A DNA stretch of 64,000 bases, taken from contig NZ_PQSR01000030.1 of NCBI RefSeq assembly GCF_002920635.1, forward strand, positions 1-64,000. The letters run 5' to 3'. A program made the translations under genes and the position numbers. Each line of letters opens with the position of its first letter. Position 1 is the stretch's first letter. This document shows positions 8,849 to 17,446 of the stretch, one piece after another. The notes beneath the pieces were generated by a model. It saw nothing but the letters and a program-made list of their open reading frames with translations. It searched no databases and was not told where the DNA came from. This DNA is from Streptomyces sp. Ru72 (GTDB lineage Bacteria; Actinomycetota; Actinomycetes; Streptomycetales; Streptomycetaceae).

Positions 8849-8871
8849 TTGTCAGTGGTGTAGGGCAGCAT
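8849..8871 (+). promoter_or_regulatory. DNA-damage (RecA-NDp/PafBC-type) promoter of dinB
   Basis: TTGTCAGTG (8849-8857), eight bases, then CAGCAT (8866-8871). The known consensus is TTGTCRGTG-N8-TAnnnT, so only the first -10 base differs. Transcription would start at or next to GTG 8879, giving a leaderless message. Confidence 0.7.
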
Positions 8872-8878
8872 CGGAGAT

Positions 8879-10264
8879 GTGAGAACCGCGCCGACCATCC
8901 TGCACCTCGACATGGATGCCTTCTACGCCTCGGTGGAGCAGGCAGCCAAGCCGAGCCTGCGCGGGAAGGCCGTGATCGTGGGCGGGCTGGGGCCCCGCGG
9001 AGTGGTGGCCACGGCGTCGTACGAGGCGCGGGTGTTCGGGGTGCACTCGGCGATGCCCATGGCCCAGGCACGCCGGCTCGCGCCCAACGCCGCGTATCTG
9101 GTGCCGCGCTTCGGGATCTACCGCAGGATCAGCGAGCAGGTGATGTCCCTGTTGCGTGGCCTGTCGCCGCTGGTGGAGCCGTTGAGCCTGGACGAGGCGT
9201 TCGTGGACCTGGAGGCCGGGGGAGCAGCCTGGGACGAGGAGTCGGCGCGGCTGGTCGGCGTGAAGCTGCGCGCGGACATCCGGTCCGGCACCGGGCTGAC
9301 GGGCTCCGTGGGGCTCGCCGCCTCGAAGATGCTCGCCAAGATCGCTTCGGAGCAGGCCAAGCCGGACGGCCTGGTACTGATACAGCCGGGTACCGAGCGC
9401 GCGCTGCTCGGACCGATGCCGGTGCGTACGCTGCCGGGGGTCGGCCCGGCGACCGGTGACCACCTGCGGCGGGCCGGGATCACGACGATCGACGAGATCG
9501 CCGAGGCGGGGGAGGACGAGCTCGTACGGCTGCTCGGCAAGGCGCACGGCCAGGCGCTGTACGCGATGGCGCTGGCGCACGACGAGCGGCCGGTGGTCGC
9601 CGAGCGGGAGGCCAAGTCGGTGTCCGTCGAGGACACGTACGACGTCGACATCCACGACCGGCTGCGGATCGGCCTGGAGGTGCAGCGGCTGGCGGACCGG
9701 TGTGTGCGCAGGCTGCGGGACGCGGGGTTGTCGGGGCGGACCATCGTGCTGAAGGTGCGGAGGTACGACTTCTCCACCCTGACCCGGTCCGAGACCCTGA
9801 GGGGGCCCACGGACGATCCCGCGGTGGTGCGGGAGGCGGCGGCGCGGCTGCTGGAGCCCGTGGACACGACCGGAGGGGTACGGCTGCTGGGCGTGGGGGT
9901 CAGCGGGCTCGCCGACTACACACAGGAGGACCTGTTCGCCCAGGCCCACCTGGCGGCGGGGGAGGCCGCCACGGACGAGCGACCGGAGGCGGAGGAGCCG
10001 CCCGCCGAAGAGACGGCGGCTTCACCGGAGCGGGTCTGGCTGGCGGGGCACGACGTCCGGCATGCCGAGTACGGGCCGGGATGGGTGCAGGGCAGCGGGC
10101 TGGGAAGGGTGACCGTACGGTTCGAGACACCGCAGTCGGAGCCGGGCCGCGTCCGGACGTTCAGCGTCGACGACCCTCAGCTGGAGCCCGCGGACCCGCT
10201 GCCCCTGGTGCCCGACGTCCCCGGGACCGCGGGACGCCCGGCCCCCACGGGCACGGGCGCATGA
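8879..10264 (+). CDS. dinB: DNA polymerase IV, Y-family translesion polymerase
   Basis: A 461-residue error-prone polymerase. Catalytic motifs are present: DMDAFYASVEQ (first metal site), YEARVFGVHSAMP, and SLDEAFVD with the two acidic residues, then the helix-hairpin-helix region (TLPGVGPATGDHL) and the little-finger domain. The C-terminal tail from about 355 is acidic and low in complexity, followed by a short beta-rich segment; no QLxLF-type clamp motif was spotted. The gene has no clear ribosome binding site, which agrees with leaderless translation from the damage promoter. Confidence 0.93.
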   Translation: MRTAPTILHLDMDAFYASVEQAAKPSLRGKAVIVGGLGPRGVVATASYEARVFGVHSAMPMAQARRLAPNAAYLVPRFGIYRRISEQVMSLLRGLSPLVEPLSLDEAFVDLEAGGAAWDEESARLVGVKLRADIRSGTGLTGSVGLAASKMLAKIASEQAKPDGLVLIQPGTERALLGPMPVRTLPGVGPATGDHLRRAGITTIDEIAEAGEDELVRLLGKAHGQALYAMALAHDERPVVAEREAKSVSVEDTYDVDIHDRLRIGLEVQRLADRCVRRLRDAGLSGRTIVLKVRRYDFSTLTRSETLRGPTDDPAVVREAAARLLEPVDTTGGVRLLGVGVSGLADYTQEDLFAQAHLAAGEAATDERPEAEEPPAEETAASPERVWLAGHDVRHAEYGPGWVQGSGLGRVTVRFETPQSEPGRVRTFSVDDPQLEPADPLPLVPDVPGTAGRPAPTGTGA

Positions 10265-10298
10265 GACCGGTGAGCAGGCAAAGTCTGCCCCCGACCCG

Positions 10299-10667
10299 TC
10301 ACGTCTCGTCCGACCCCGCCAGACGGCCGAAGTCATGGTCCGGCGGCGGCGGTGCCGAGACGTCCAGGCCGTAGTGGTGGTAGAGCTGCAGTTCCTGTTC
10401 GGGGGACAGGTGGCGGCCGACGCCGAAGTCGGGGGCCTCCTTGATCAAGGCGCGGTCGAAGGGGACGTACAGTGCGCCCTCGACCAGCTCGCTGGGCTCC
10501 AGGGGGACGAACGCGTCCCTGCCGAACAGGCCGGTCCGTATGGCCGCCCACTCCGGTACACCCGTGGCGTCGTCGAGGTACACCTCGTCGATCGTGCCGA
10601 TCTTGTGGCCATTGCGGTCGAACGCCTTGCGGCCGATCAGATTCCGCGGATCGATGTCGGTCTGCAC
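10299..10667 (-). CDS. PRC-barrel domain protein
   Basis: A 122-residue soluble protein whose N-terminal half is a PRC-barrel fold (NLIGRKAFDRNGHKIGTIDEVYLDDATGVPEWAAIRTGLFG...FVPL). The C-terminal part is helical and ends with a Pro-rich tail. PRC barrels occur in RimM and photosynthetic reaction-centre H subunits; stand-alone actinobacterial copies have no assigned role. GTG 10667 is chosen because GGAGGG lies three bases upstream; the open frame continues to 10934 without another start signal. It converges with dinB and diverges from gcvP. Confidence 0.82.
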   Translation of the reverse strand: MQTDIDPRNLIGRKAFDRNGHKIGTIDEVYLDDATGVPEWAAIRTGLFGRDAFVPLEPSELVEGALYVPFDRALIKEAPDFGVGRHLSPEQELQLYHHYGLDVSAPPPPDHDFGRLAGSDET

Positions 10668-10774
10668 GGTCCCTCCAACTGGTCGCAACCCATTCGTAAG
10701 CACTACGAAAGAGCACATTCGGGATGGCGGCCACTTGAAGATTCCCGGGCAGGCTGCCGACTTGTCCTCGCTGG

Positions 10775-10780
10775 TAGTCT
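10775..10780 (+). promoter_or_regulatory. Candidate -10 element of the gcvP transcript
   Basis: TAGTCT ends about 15 bases before the first riboswitch helix. No good -35 hexamer is visible at 17-18 bases, so the call is weak. Confidence 0.35.
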
Positions 10781-10794
10781 GGCAAGCGGCCGTT

Positions 10795-11000
10795 GACCCC
10801 GTGCGGGAGAGTCCTCCGGAGCGATCCGGAGGCGCCGAAGGAGCAAATCCTCCCCGGAATCTCTCAGGCCCAGGTACCGCACGGACGAGGTCACTCTGGA
10901 AAGCAGGGCGGGTGTCGACGGCTTCCGCTCTCACCGACGGTGAAAGCCGGCGAGCCTTCGGGCGGACCGGTGAAGCTCTCAGGTCGAGATGACAGAGGGG
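10795..11000 (+). promoter_or_regulatory. Tandem glycine riboswitch controlling gcvP
   Basis: Two aptamers are visible. The first (about 10798-10870) has GCCGAAGGAGCAA at 10834-10846 and closes with CTCTCAGG at 10861-10868. The second (about 10885-10990) has ACTCTGGA at 10893-10900 and GTGAAGCTCTCAGG ending at 10983. These are signature blocks of the gcvT-type glycine riboswitch, which normally switches on glycine cleavage genes when glycine is plentiful. The in-frame ATG 10989 lies in the second aptamer and is not the gene start. Confidence 0.92.
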
Positions 11001-11009
11001 GAGGCCGTC

Positions 11010-11033
11010 GGGGTACCCGCGCCGTGGTGCCCC
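11010..11033 (+). promoter_or_regulatory. Hairpin between riboswitch and gcvP start
   Basis: GGGGTACC (11010-11017) pairs with GGTGCCCC (11026-11033), one G-U pair included. It lies between the second aptamer and the ribosome binding site, and may be part of the expression platform. Confidence 0.45.
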
Positions 11034-11066
11034 TCGAAGGTCGCGTCAGACCAGGAGGCCTCCGCA

Positions 11067-13952
11067 ATGACCGCCCAGCGTATCCCGCTCTCCGAGCTCG
11101 AACAGGGCACTCCGTTCGAGCAGCGCCACATCGGGCCCGACCAGGAGGCGCGGGCCAAGATGCTCGCGCACGTCGGCTACGGATCGCTCGACGAGCTCAC
11201 CGCCGCCGCGGTGCCCGATGTGATCAAGAACGCCGACGCCCTCGACCTGCCGGGCGCGCGCACCGAGGCCGAGGTGCTGGCCGAGCTGCGCTCCCTCGCC
11301 GACCGCAACCAGGTCCTGGACTCCATGATCGGTCTCGGCTACTACGGGACCTTCACGCCCCCGGTGATCCTCCGGAACGTGATGGAGAACCCCGCCTGGT
11401 ACACCGCGTACACGCCCTACCAGCCGGAGATCTCCCAGGGCCGGCTGGAGGCCCTGCTCAACTTCCAGACCATGGTCGCCGACCTCACCGGCCTGCCGAC
11501 CTCCGGCGCCTCCCTGCTCGACGAGGGCACCGCCGCCGCCGAGGCCCTGGCGCTGTCCCGGCGCATGGGCAGGAACAAGAAGGGCCTGTTCCTGGTGGAC
11601 GCGGACACGCTGCCGCAGACCATCGCCGTGATCCAGACCCGCGCCGAGCCCACCGGTGTCGAGGTCGTCGTCGCCGACCTCAGCGCCGGCATTCCGGCCG
11701 AGATCGCCGAGCGGGAGATCAACGGCGTACTGGTCCAGTACCCGGGCGCCTCCGGTGTCGTGCGCGACCTCAAGCCCCTCATCGACCAGGCCCACCAGCT
11801 GGGCGCCCTCGTCACCGTCGCCGCCGACCTGCTCGCGCTGACCCTGCTGAAGTCGCCCGGCGAGCTCGGCGCCGACATCGCCGTCGGCACCACCCAGCGC
11901 TTCGGCGTCCCGATGGGCTTCGGCGGCCCGCACGCCGGCTACATGGCGGTGCACGAGAAGTTCGCCCGCAGCCTGCCCGGCCGGCTGGTGGGAGTCTCCC
12001 TGGACGCCGACGGCCACAAGGCGTACCGGCTCGCCCTGCAGACGCGCGAACAGCACATCCGCCGCGAGAAGGCGACCAGCAACATCTGCACCGCCCAGGT
12101 TCTGCTCGCCGTGATGGCCGGGATGTACGCCGTCTACCACGGGCCCGAGGGCCTGCGGAACATCGCCCGGCGCACCCACCGGTACACCGCGGTCCTCGCC
12201 GCGGGCCTGACGGCCGGCGGGGTCGAGGTCGTCCACGGCACCTACTTCGACACCGTCACCGCCCGGGTTCCGGGGCGGGCCGCCGACGTCGTCGCCGCCG
12301 CCCGGGAGAACGGCGTCAACCTGCGCCTCGTCGACGCCGACCACGTCTCGGCCGCCTGTGACGAGACCACCGGCCGGGCCCAGCTGCGCGCGGTGTGGAC
12401 CGCGTTCGGCGTCGCGGGCGACATCGACGCGCTGGACGCCACCATCGAGGACGCGCTGCCGCAGGCCCTGCTGCGCAGCGACGACTACCTCGCCCACCCG
12501 GTCTTCCACCAGCACCGCTCCGAGACCGCGATGCTGCGCTACCTGCGCAGGCTGGCCGACCGTGACTACGCGCTCGACCGGGGCATGATCCCGCTGGGTT
12601 CCTGCACCATGAAGCTCAACGCGACCACCGAGATGGAGCCGGTCACCTGGCCCGAGTTCGGTCAGCTGCACCCGTTCGCGCCCGCCGAGCAGGCCGAGGG
12701 CTACCTCACGCTCATCCGCGAGCTGGAGGAACGTCTCGCCGAGGTCACCGGGTACGACAAGGTCTCCCTCCAGCCCAACGCCGGCTCCCAGGGAGAGCTG
12801 GCAGGTCTGCTGGCCGTGCGCGGCTACCACCGCGCCAACGGCGACGACCAGCGCACCGTCTGCCTCATCCCGTCCTCCGCGCACGGCACCAACGCCGCCA
12901 GCGCCGTGATGGCCGGGATGAAGGTCGTCGTGGTCAAGACGGCCGAGGACGGCGAGATCGACATCGAGGACCTGCGGGCCAAGATCGAGCAGTACCGCGA
13001 CCAGCTGTCGGTGCTGATGATCACGTACCCGTCCACGCACGGTGTGTTCGAGGAGCACGTCGCCGACATCTGCGCGGCCGTGCACGAGGCCGGCGGGCAG
13101 GTCTACGTCGACGGCGCCAACCTCAACGCGCTGGTCGGCCTCGCCAAGCCGGGCCACTTCGGCGGCGACGTCTCGCACCTGAACCTGCACAAGACGTTCT
13201 GCATCCCGCACGGCGGCGGTGGCCCGGGTGTCGGCCCGGTGGCGGTCCGCGAGCACCTGGCGCCCTATCTGCCGAACCACCCGCTGCAGCCCGAGGCGGG
13301 TCCCCAGACGGGCGTGGGGCCGATCTCGGCCGCCCCCTGGGGCTCGGCGGGCATTCTGCCGATCTCCTGGGCGTACGTCCGGCTCATGGGCGGCGAGGGC
13401 CTCAAGCGCGCCACGCAGGTGGCCGTGCTGTCCGCCAACTACGTCGCCAAGCGTCTGGAGCCGCACTACCCGGTCCTCTACACCGGCCCCGGCGGTCTGG
13501 TCGCGCACGAGTGCATCATCGACCTGCGGCCGCTGACCAAGGCGACCGGCGTGACGGTGGACGACGTCGCCAAGCGGCTCATCGACTACGGCTTCCACGC
13601 GCCGACGATGTCGTTCCCGGTGGCCGGCACGCTGATGATCGAGCCCACCGAGTCGGAGGACCTCGCCGAGCTGGACCGGTTCTGCGACGCGATGATCGCC
13701 ATCCGTGCGGAGATCGAGAAGGTCGGCTCGGGCGAGTGGCCGGCGGAGGACAACCCGCTGAGCAACGCGCCGCACACGGCGGCGGCGCTGGGCGGGGAGT
13801 GGAAGCACGCCTACACGCGTGAGGAGGCCGTCTTCCCGGCCGGTGTGTCGGTCGCGGACAAGTACTGGCCGCCGGTGCGCCGCATCGACCAGGCCTTCGG
13901 CGACCGGAACCTGGTCTGCTCCTGCCCGCCGCTGGACGCCTACGACGAGTGA
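11067..13952 (+). CDS. gcvP: Glycine dehydrogenase (decarboxylating), P protein
   Basis: The 961-residue P protein of the glycine cleavage system is a pyridoxal-phosphate enzyme that decarboxylates glycine and passes aminomethyl to the H-protein lipoyl arm. Both halves of the long single-chain form are present. The cofactor lysine is K709 in LNLHKTFCIPHGGGGPG, and the glycine-rich tail motif follows. ATG 11067 has AGGAGG at 11053-11058 and lies just downstream of the riboswitch. No gcvH or gcvT is in the window, so the partner genes must be elsewhere. Confidence 0.97.
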   Translation: MTAQRIPLSELEQGTPFEQRHIGPDQEARAKMLAHVGYGSLDELTAAAVPDVIKNADALDLPGARTEAEVLAELRSLADRNQVLDSMIGLGYYGTFTPPVILRNVMENPAWYTAYTPYQPEISQGRLEALLNFQTMVADLTGLPTSGASLLDEGTAAAEALALSRRMGRNKKGLFLVDADTLPQTIAVIQTRAEPTGVEVVVADLSAGIPAEIAEREINGVLVQYPGASGVVRDLKPLIDQAHQLGALVTVAADLLALTLLKSPGELGADIAVGTTQRFGVPMGFGGPHAGYMAVHEKFARSLPGRLVGVSLDADGHKAYRLALQTREQHIRREKATSNICTAQVLLAVMAGMYAVYHGPEGLRNIARRTHRYTAVLAAGLTAGGVEVVHGTYFDTVTARVPGRAADVVAAARENGVNLRLVDADHVSAACDETTGRAQLRAVWTAFGVAGDIDALDATIEDALPQALLRSDDYLAHPVFHQHRSETAMLRYLRRLADRDYALDRGMIPLGSCTMKLNATTEMEPVTWPEFGQLHPFAPAEQAEGYLTLIRELEERLAEVTGYDKVSLQPNAGSQGELAGLLAVRGYHRANGDDQRTVCLIPSSAHGTNAASAVMAGMKVVVVKTAEDGEIDIEDLRAKIEQYRDQLSVLMITYPSTHGVFEEHVADICAAVHEAGGQVYVDGANLNALVGLAKPGHFGGDVSHLNLHKTFCIPHGGGGPGVGPVAVREHLAPYLPNHPLQPEAGPQTGVGPISAAPWGSAGILPISWAYVRLMGGEGLKRATQVAVLSANYVAKRLEPHYPVLYTGPGGLVAHECIIDLRPLTKATGVTVDDVAKRLIDYGFHAPTMSFPVAGTLMIEPTESEDLAELDRFCDAMIAIRAEIEKVGSGEWPAEDNPLSNAPHTAAALGGEWKHAYTREEAVFPAGVSVADKYWPPVRRIDQAFGDRNLVCSCPPLDAYDE

Positions 13953-13972
13953 TCACCCTCGGAGATGCGTCG

Positions 13973-14008
13973 GGGCCGGTGCGGAGCATGTGTCTCCGGC
14001 CGGCCCCT
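13973..14008 (+). terminator. Terminator after gcvP
   Basis: GGGGCCGG (13973-13980) pairs with CCGGCCCC (14001-14008), with GGAG/CTCC stacking inside. It begins 21 bases after the gcvP stop. Confidence 0.65.
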
Positions 14009-14040
14009 CGTGTGTAGGGCAGCGATGCCCTGGTGCGCGC

Positions 14041-14247
14041 TCAGGCGGCCGTCATCACCTGGTCGGTGCCCAGCGGGCGGTGCGGGGCGATGATCTGGCC
14101 GTCCGGCAGAAGCTCACCGGTGTCCTCGAACAGGAGTACGCCGTTGCACAGCAGGCTCCATCCCTGCTCCGGGTGGTGCGCCACGAGACGGGCGGACTCC
14201 CGGTCGGCGGATTCGGCGGTCGGGCACGGTGGCTGGTGCTGGCACAT
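14041..14247 (-). CDS. Small DUF5999-type protein
   Basis: A 68-residue protein with the compact, highly conserved Streptomyces sequence MCQHQPPCPTAESADRESAR, HPEQGWSLLCNGVLLFEDTGELLPDG and IIAPHRP. The two early cysteines with histidine could bind metal, but this is only suggested by their spacing. The start is placed at ATG 14247 because the family begins MCQHQP; upstream in-frame starts to 14406 add non-conserved residues. Function unknown. Confidence 0.72.
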   Translation of the reverse strand: MCQHQPPCPTAESADRESARLVAHHPEQGWSLLCNGVLLFEDTGELLPDGQIIAPHRPLGTDQVMTAA

Positions 14248-14596
14248 GGTGGTGGGGATCTTTCGCTCTGTCGGTATGTGTGAGATGGCTGTCGTGTCTG
14301 TCCTGCGGCTCGTCGTGTCGCTCATGGCCGCCCCCCCGTCGGTGATACGTCGGTCAGGAACCCAGTGTTGCCCCACGGGCGTCGATCCGCAGGGATTTCG
14401 CAGCACCGCTCCTCACAGGTTCATGACGCGTCCCCCGCCCGGACGGTTCGGCCCGACCGCACGGTCACTTCGGATGGTTCGAGGTGGCCGGGAGGGGCTA
14501 GTCCGTACGGGCCGAGCCGCAGATCACCCTCGTACGAGCGTGATGGGGCGCGAATGAGCGAAGGCGGCCCAAGGCATTCGACGGCCCGAACACGTG
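14248..14596. other. Intergenic region without a recognised gene
   Basis: About 350 bases upstream of the small DUF5999 gene. It presumably contains that gene's minus-strand promoter; no convincing coding frame or RNA element was seen. Confidence 0.5.
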
Positions 14597-14630
14597 CGTG
14601 CCCCGCGGCCGTCTCCGGCGGCGGGGCACG
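14597..14630 (-). terminator. Terminator downstream of the 195-residue hypothetical gene
   Basis: CGTGCCCCGC (14597-14606) and GCGGGGCACG (14621-14630) form a perfect 10-bp stem with a 14-base loop. It sits 20 bases beyond the stop of the minus-strand gene. Confidence 0.7.
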
Positions 14631-14649
14631 GTGAGACGAGGCCCGGAAG

Positions 14650-15237
14650 CTACGCGGGCTGGCCGAGCAGCGGGGTCCGGGTCACCCGGTGGGTCAGGAC
14701 CGGCAGGAGGTCGGCGACGCGGTGCGGCCGGTGCGCCGCGATGCCGGGCGGTGCGGGGGCGAGCGGCACCAGGAGGTCGTTCGCCGCCGGGTGGCCCGTC
14801 GCGCCGTCGGCGGTGCAGTCGCCGTGCAGCCACAGGGTGAGCATGTACAGCTCCGGCACGGACAGCAGCCGGGCCTGGTAGGGCTCGGTCAGCGAGGTCT
14901 CGGCCTGGAGCACGGCGCGCTCGGTGGCAGCGACGTACGGGCCCTCGAAGAAGTGCGAGAAGGCCCAGCCGTCGGGCGTCAACATGGTCTCGGCGGCGGC
15001 CACGGCGCGGCCCCCGGCGCGGATGAGGAACCGCCATCCGGCGAGCCGGGTGGCCGACGCGCCGTGCGGGGTGATCCGGTCCAGGACGTGGACGGGCAGC
15101 GGAAGTTCGGGGGTCGCGGGTCCTTGGGCCGTGCGCAGGGAGGGGGTGGGAGCCTCCCGGACCGCGGTGGGAGAACCGAGTGCCGTGAGGACGGAGCGGA
15201 GAGCGGGCGCGGGAGCCTGAGGGACATGCAGCTGCAT
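14650..15237 (-). CDS. Hypothetical protein, 195 residues
   Basis: A soluble protein of about 195 residues that I do not recognise. A Pro/Ala-rich N-terminal third precedes a compact domain (RLAGWRFLIRAGGRAVAAAETML, then GWAFSHFFEGPYVAATERAV, then YMLTLWLHGD). There is no signal peptide or membrane helix. ATG 15237 is used because GAGAGG is nine bases upstream; the open frame reaches 15414. It diverges from the GCS2 ligase over a 546-base region. Confidence 0.7.
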   Translation of the reverse strand: MQLHVPQAPAPALRSVLTALGSPTAVREAPTPSLRTAQGPATPELPLPVHVLDRITPHGASATRLAGWRFLIRAGGRAVAAAETMLTPDGWAFSHFFEGPYVAATERAVLQAETSLTEPYQARLLSVPELYMLTLWLHGDCTADGATGHPAANDLLVPLAPAPPGIAAHRPHRVADLLPVLTHRVTRTPLLGQPA

Positions 15238-15783
15238 GGTGGGTCGCCTCTCATTCGACAGGCACAGGGGCGCGAGGGCGTGGTGGGGCGGGCGGACGGC
15301 GCTGTCAGCTCTCGGGGTCAGAGGGAGGGATGGGGGTAACCGAGCCCGTACGAATGGCGGCGCTTTGACGACAGGGCCCGAACCGTGAGCGCCAACTCTC
15401 TGCCCCGTGCGCAAAGTTTATACGACGCGTGTTCATACACTGTTTCGTCGGAACGACGCGCTTATGTCGGCAAGGCGATATCCGGTCGGCGATAAGCGGG
15501 GTTCGTCCCGATCCTGCGCAGGCGTCAGGGCGGCGACCTCGGAATACTTGTCCGTAGCGGTCGGCCGATTCTCGTCGGCGTTTTTCACGACCGGTTGCAC
15601 AGTGAAACTGCGTCCTGCTCCATGCCTCGTGAATGTGCCCGGCGGCACGCCGCCCCCAGCGTAGCGGGTGACGGTCGCAACTGGGACGTTATCGATCGCG
15701 TTGCCTGGGCATCATCCCCCGTGACCCGGGACCGCAGCGGCCGTAACGTACGTCGGCCTGCCCATCTCAGGAGGGACGCTTCG
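15238..15783. other. Divergent upstream region, partly AT-rich
   Basis: A 546-base gap between divergent genes. Around 15410-15500 it is clearly richer in A and T than its surroundings (for example AAAGTTTATACGA), where minus-strand TATAAA-like -10 sequences occur. No coding frame is credible. It probably carries promoters for both genes. Confidence 0.5.
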
Positions 15784-17301
15784 ATGGGAGAGAAGGTCGT
15801 GGCAGGGCCGTTCGACCTGTCCGATCGCCAGCACTACCGCGACAAGCTCAGGCAGTGCCTGACGGGACTCGCGCGACTGCTGGAGGAGAAGCGGTTCGAC
15901 CGCCCCAAGAACCTGATGGGCCTGGAGATCGAGTTGAATCTCGTCGGGCAGGACGGGACTCCGAGAATGATGAACGCCCAGGTTCTGGAAAGGATTGCGA
16001 GCCGAGATTTCCAAACAGAACTCGCCATGTTCAACCTCGAGGTCAACATAGCTCCACACAGGTTGGGCGGCCGGGTTTTCGACCGGCTCGCCGAGGAGCT
16101 GCGGATCTCGCTCGCCTATGCCGACCGGAAAGCGAACGAGCTGGATGCGTCGATCCTGATGATCGGCATCCTCCCGACGCTCGACCGCGACGACCTGGTC
16201 TCCTCCAACCTCTCCGCGGTCGACCGCTACACCCTGCTCAACGACCAGATCGTGGCCGCGCGGGGCGAGGACTTCCGACTCGACATCGAGGGTGTCGAAC
16301 GGCTCGAGTGCAGCGCGCGGTCCATCACGCCCGAGGCCGCCTGCACCTCGGTCCAGCTGCACCTCCAGGTCACCCCGAACCGCTTCGCGGACCTCTGGAA
16401 CGCGGCTCAGGCGGTCGCGGCGGTGCAGGTCGCACTCGGCGCCAACTCTCCGTTCCTGTTCGGACGTGAGCTGTGGCGCGAGTCCCGGCCGCCGCTGTTC
16501 CAGCAGTCCACCGACACCCGGCCGCCGGAACTCCAGGCGCAGGGTGTCCGGCCGCGCACCTGGTTCGGGGAGCGGTGGATCACCTCGGCCCAGGACCTCT
16601 TCGAGGAGAACCTGCGCTATTTCCCCGCGCTGCTGCCGATCTGCGACGAAGAGGAACCCCTGCGCGTCCTGGACGAGGGAGGCGTCCCGAAGCTCTCGGA
16701 ACTGGTCCTGCACAACGGCACCATCTACCGCTGGAACCGACCCGTCTACGGCATCGCGGACGGCGTCCCGCATCTGCGGGTCGAGAACCGCGTGCTGCCC
16801 GCAGGACCCACCGTCACCGATGTGATCGCCAACGCGGCCTTCTACTACGGCGTGGTCCGCGCCCTCGCGGAGGAAACGCGGCCGGTGTGGACGCGGCTGC
16901 CGTTCGAGGCCGCCGCCGCCAACTTCGACGCCGCCTGCCGGTACGGCATCGAGGCACGCCTGCAGTGGCCGAAGCGCGGCCGGTACGGCGGGACAACCGA
17001 GGTCGCGGCCGTTGACCTGGTGCGCGACGAACTGCTGCCGCTCGCCGAGGCGGGCCTGGACGCCTGGGGAGTCGAACCCGCCGACCGGGACTTCTACCTC
17101 GGAGTGATCGAGGAGCGGTGCCGGCGGCGGGTCAACGGCGCGAGCTGGCAGGCCGCCATGTTCCACCGGGCCCTGGAGCGGGGGCTCGACCGGGACGCCG
17201 CGCTGGCCGCGACGACCGTGCGGTACCGCGAGCTGATGCACGCCGGAGAGCCGGTCCACACCTGGCCGGTCGGGTTACCGGAACCGGCGGGCGTGAGGTG
17301 A
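15784..17301 (+). CDS. Glutamate-cysteine ligase family protein (GCS2-like)
   Basis: A 505-residue carboxylate-amine ligase of the GCS2/GshA-like superfamily, which joins glutamate or a related acid to an amine using ATP. Active-site-type segments include GLEIELNLVG, FNLEVNIAPH and LRVENRVLPAGPTVTD. It might contribute to thiol or gamma-glutamyl metabolism, but the substrates are unknown and it should not be called GshA outright. ATG 15784 follows AGGAGG. Codon 498 (17275-17277) is TTA, read by the developmentally regulated bldA tRNA in Streptomyces, so full-length protein may appear mainly late in growth. Confidence 0.82.
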   Translation: MGEKVVAGPFDLSDRQHYRDKLRQCLTGLARLLEEKRFDRPKNLMGLEIELNLVGQDGTPRMMNAQVLERIASRDFQTELAMFNLEVNIAPHRLGGRVFDRLAEELRISLAYADRKANELDASILMIGILPTLDRDDLVSSNLSAVDRYTLLNDQIVAARGEDFRLDIEGVERLECSARSITPEAACTSVQLHLQVTPNRFADLWNAAQAVAAVQVALGANSPFLFGRELWRESRPPLFQQSTDTRPPELQAQGVRPRTWFGERWITSAQDLFEENLRYFPALLPICDEEEPLRVLDEGGVPKLSELVLHNGTIYRWNRPVYGIADGVPHLRVENRVLPAGPTVTDVIANAAFYYGVVRALAEETRPVWTRLPFEAAAANFDAACRYGIEARLQWPKRGRYGGTTEVAAVDLVRDELLPLAEAGLDAWGVEPADRDFYLGVIEERCRRRVNGASWQAAMFHRALERGLDRDAALAATTVRYRELMHAGEPVHTWPVGLPEPAGVR

Positions 17302-17446
17302 GCAATCCCGTGCGGCCGGGCTGACCGCCGCACGGCCACCTTCGTCCGTCTGCCCTGAACAGGCCCCTCCCTGTTGAGCCCCGTGCCCGTACACAGCCGT
17401 ATGGCAGAAGATGGGGACGAGGCGGGATCGCTCAACTGGAGGCGGA

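Noticed and set aside
10989..11066. ATG 10989 as the gcvP start
   Set aside because: It lies inside the second glycine aptamer, has no ribosome site and adds a non-conserved 26-residue extension. ATG 11067 has AGGAGG.
11046..13808. 920-codon minus-strand open frame opposite gcvP
   Set aside because: Antisense shadow of gcvP, with low-complexity translation and no conserved domain.
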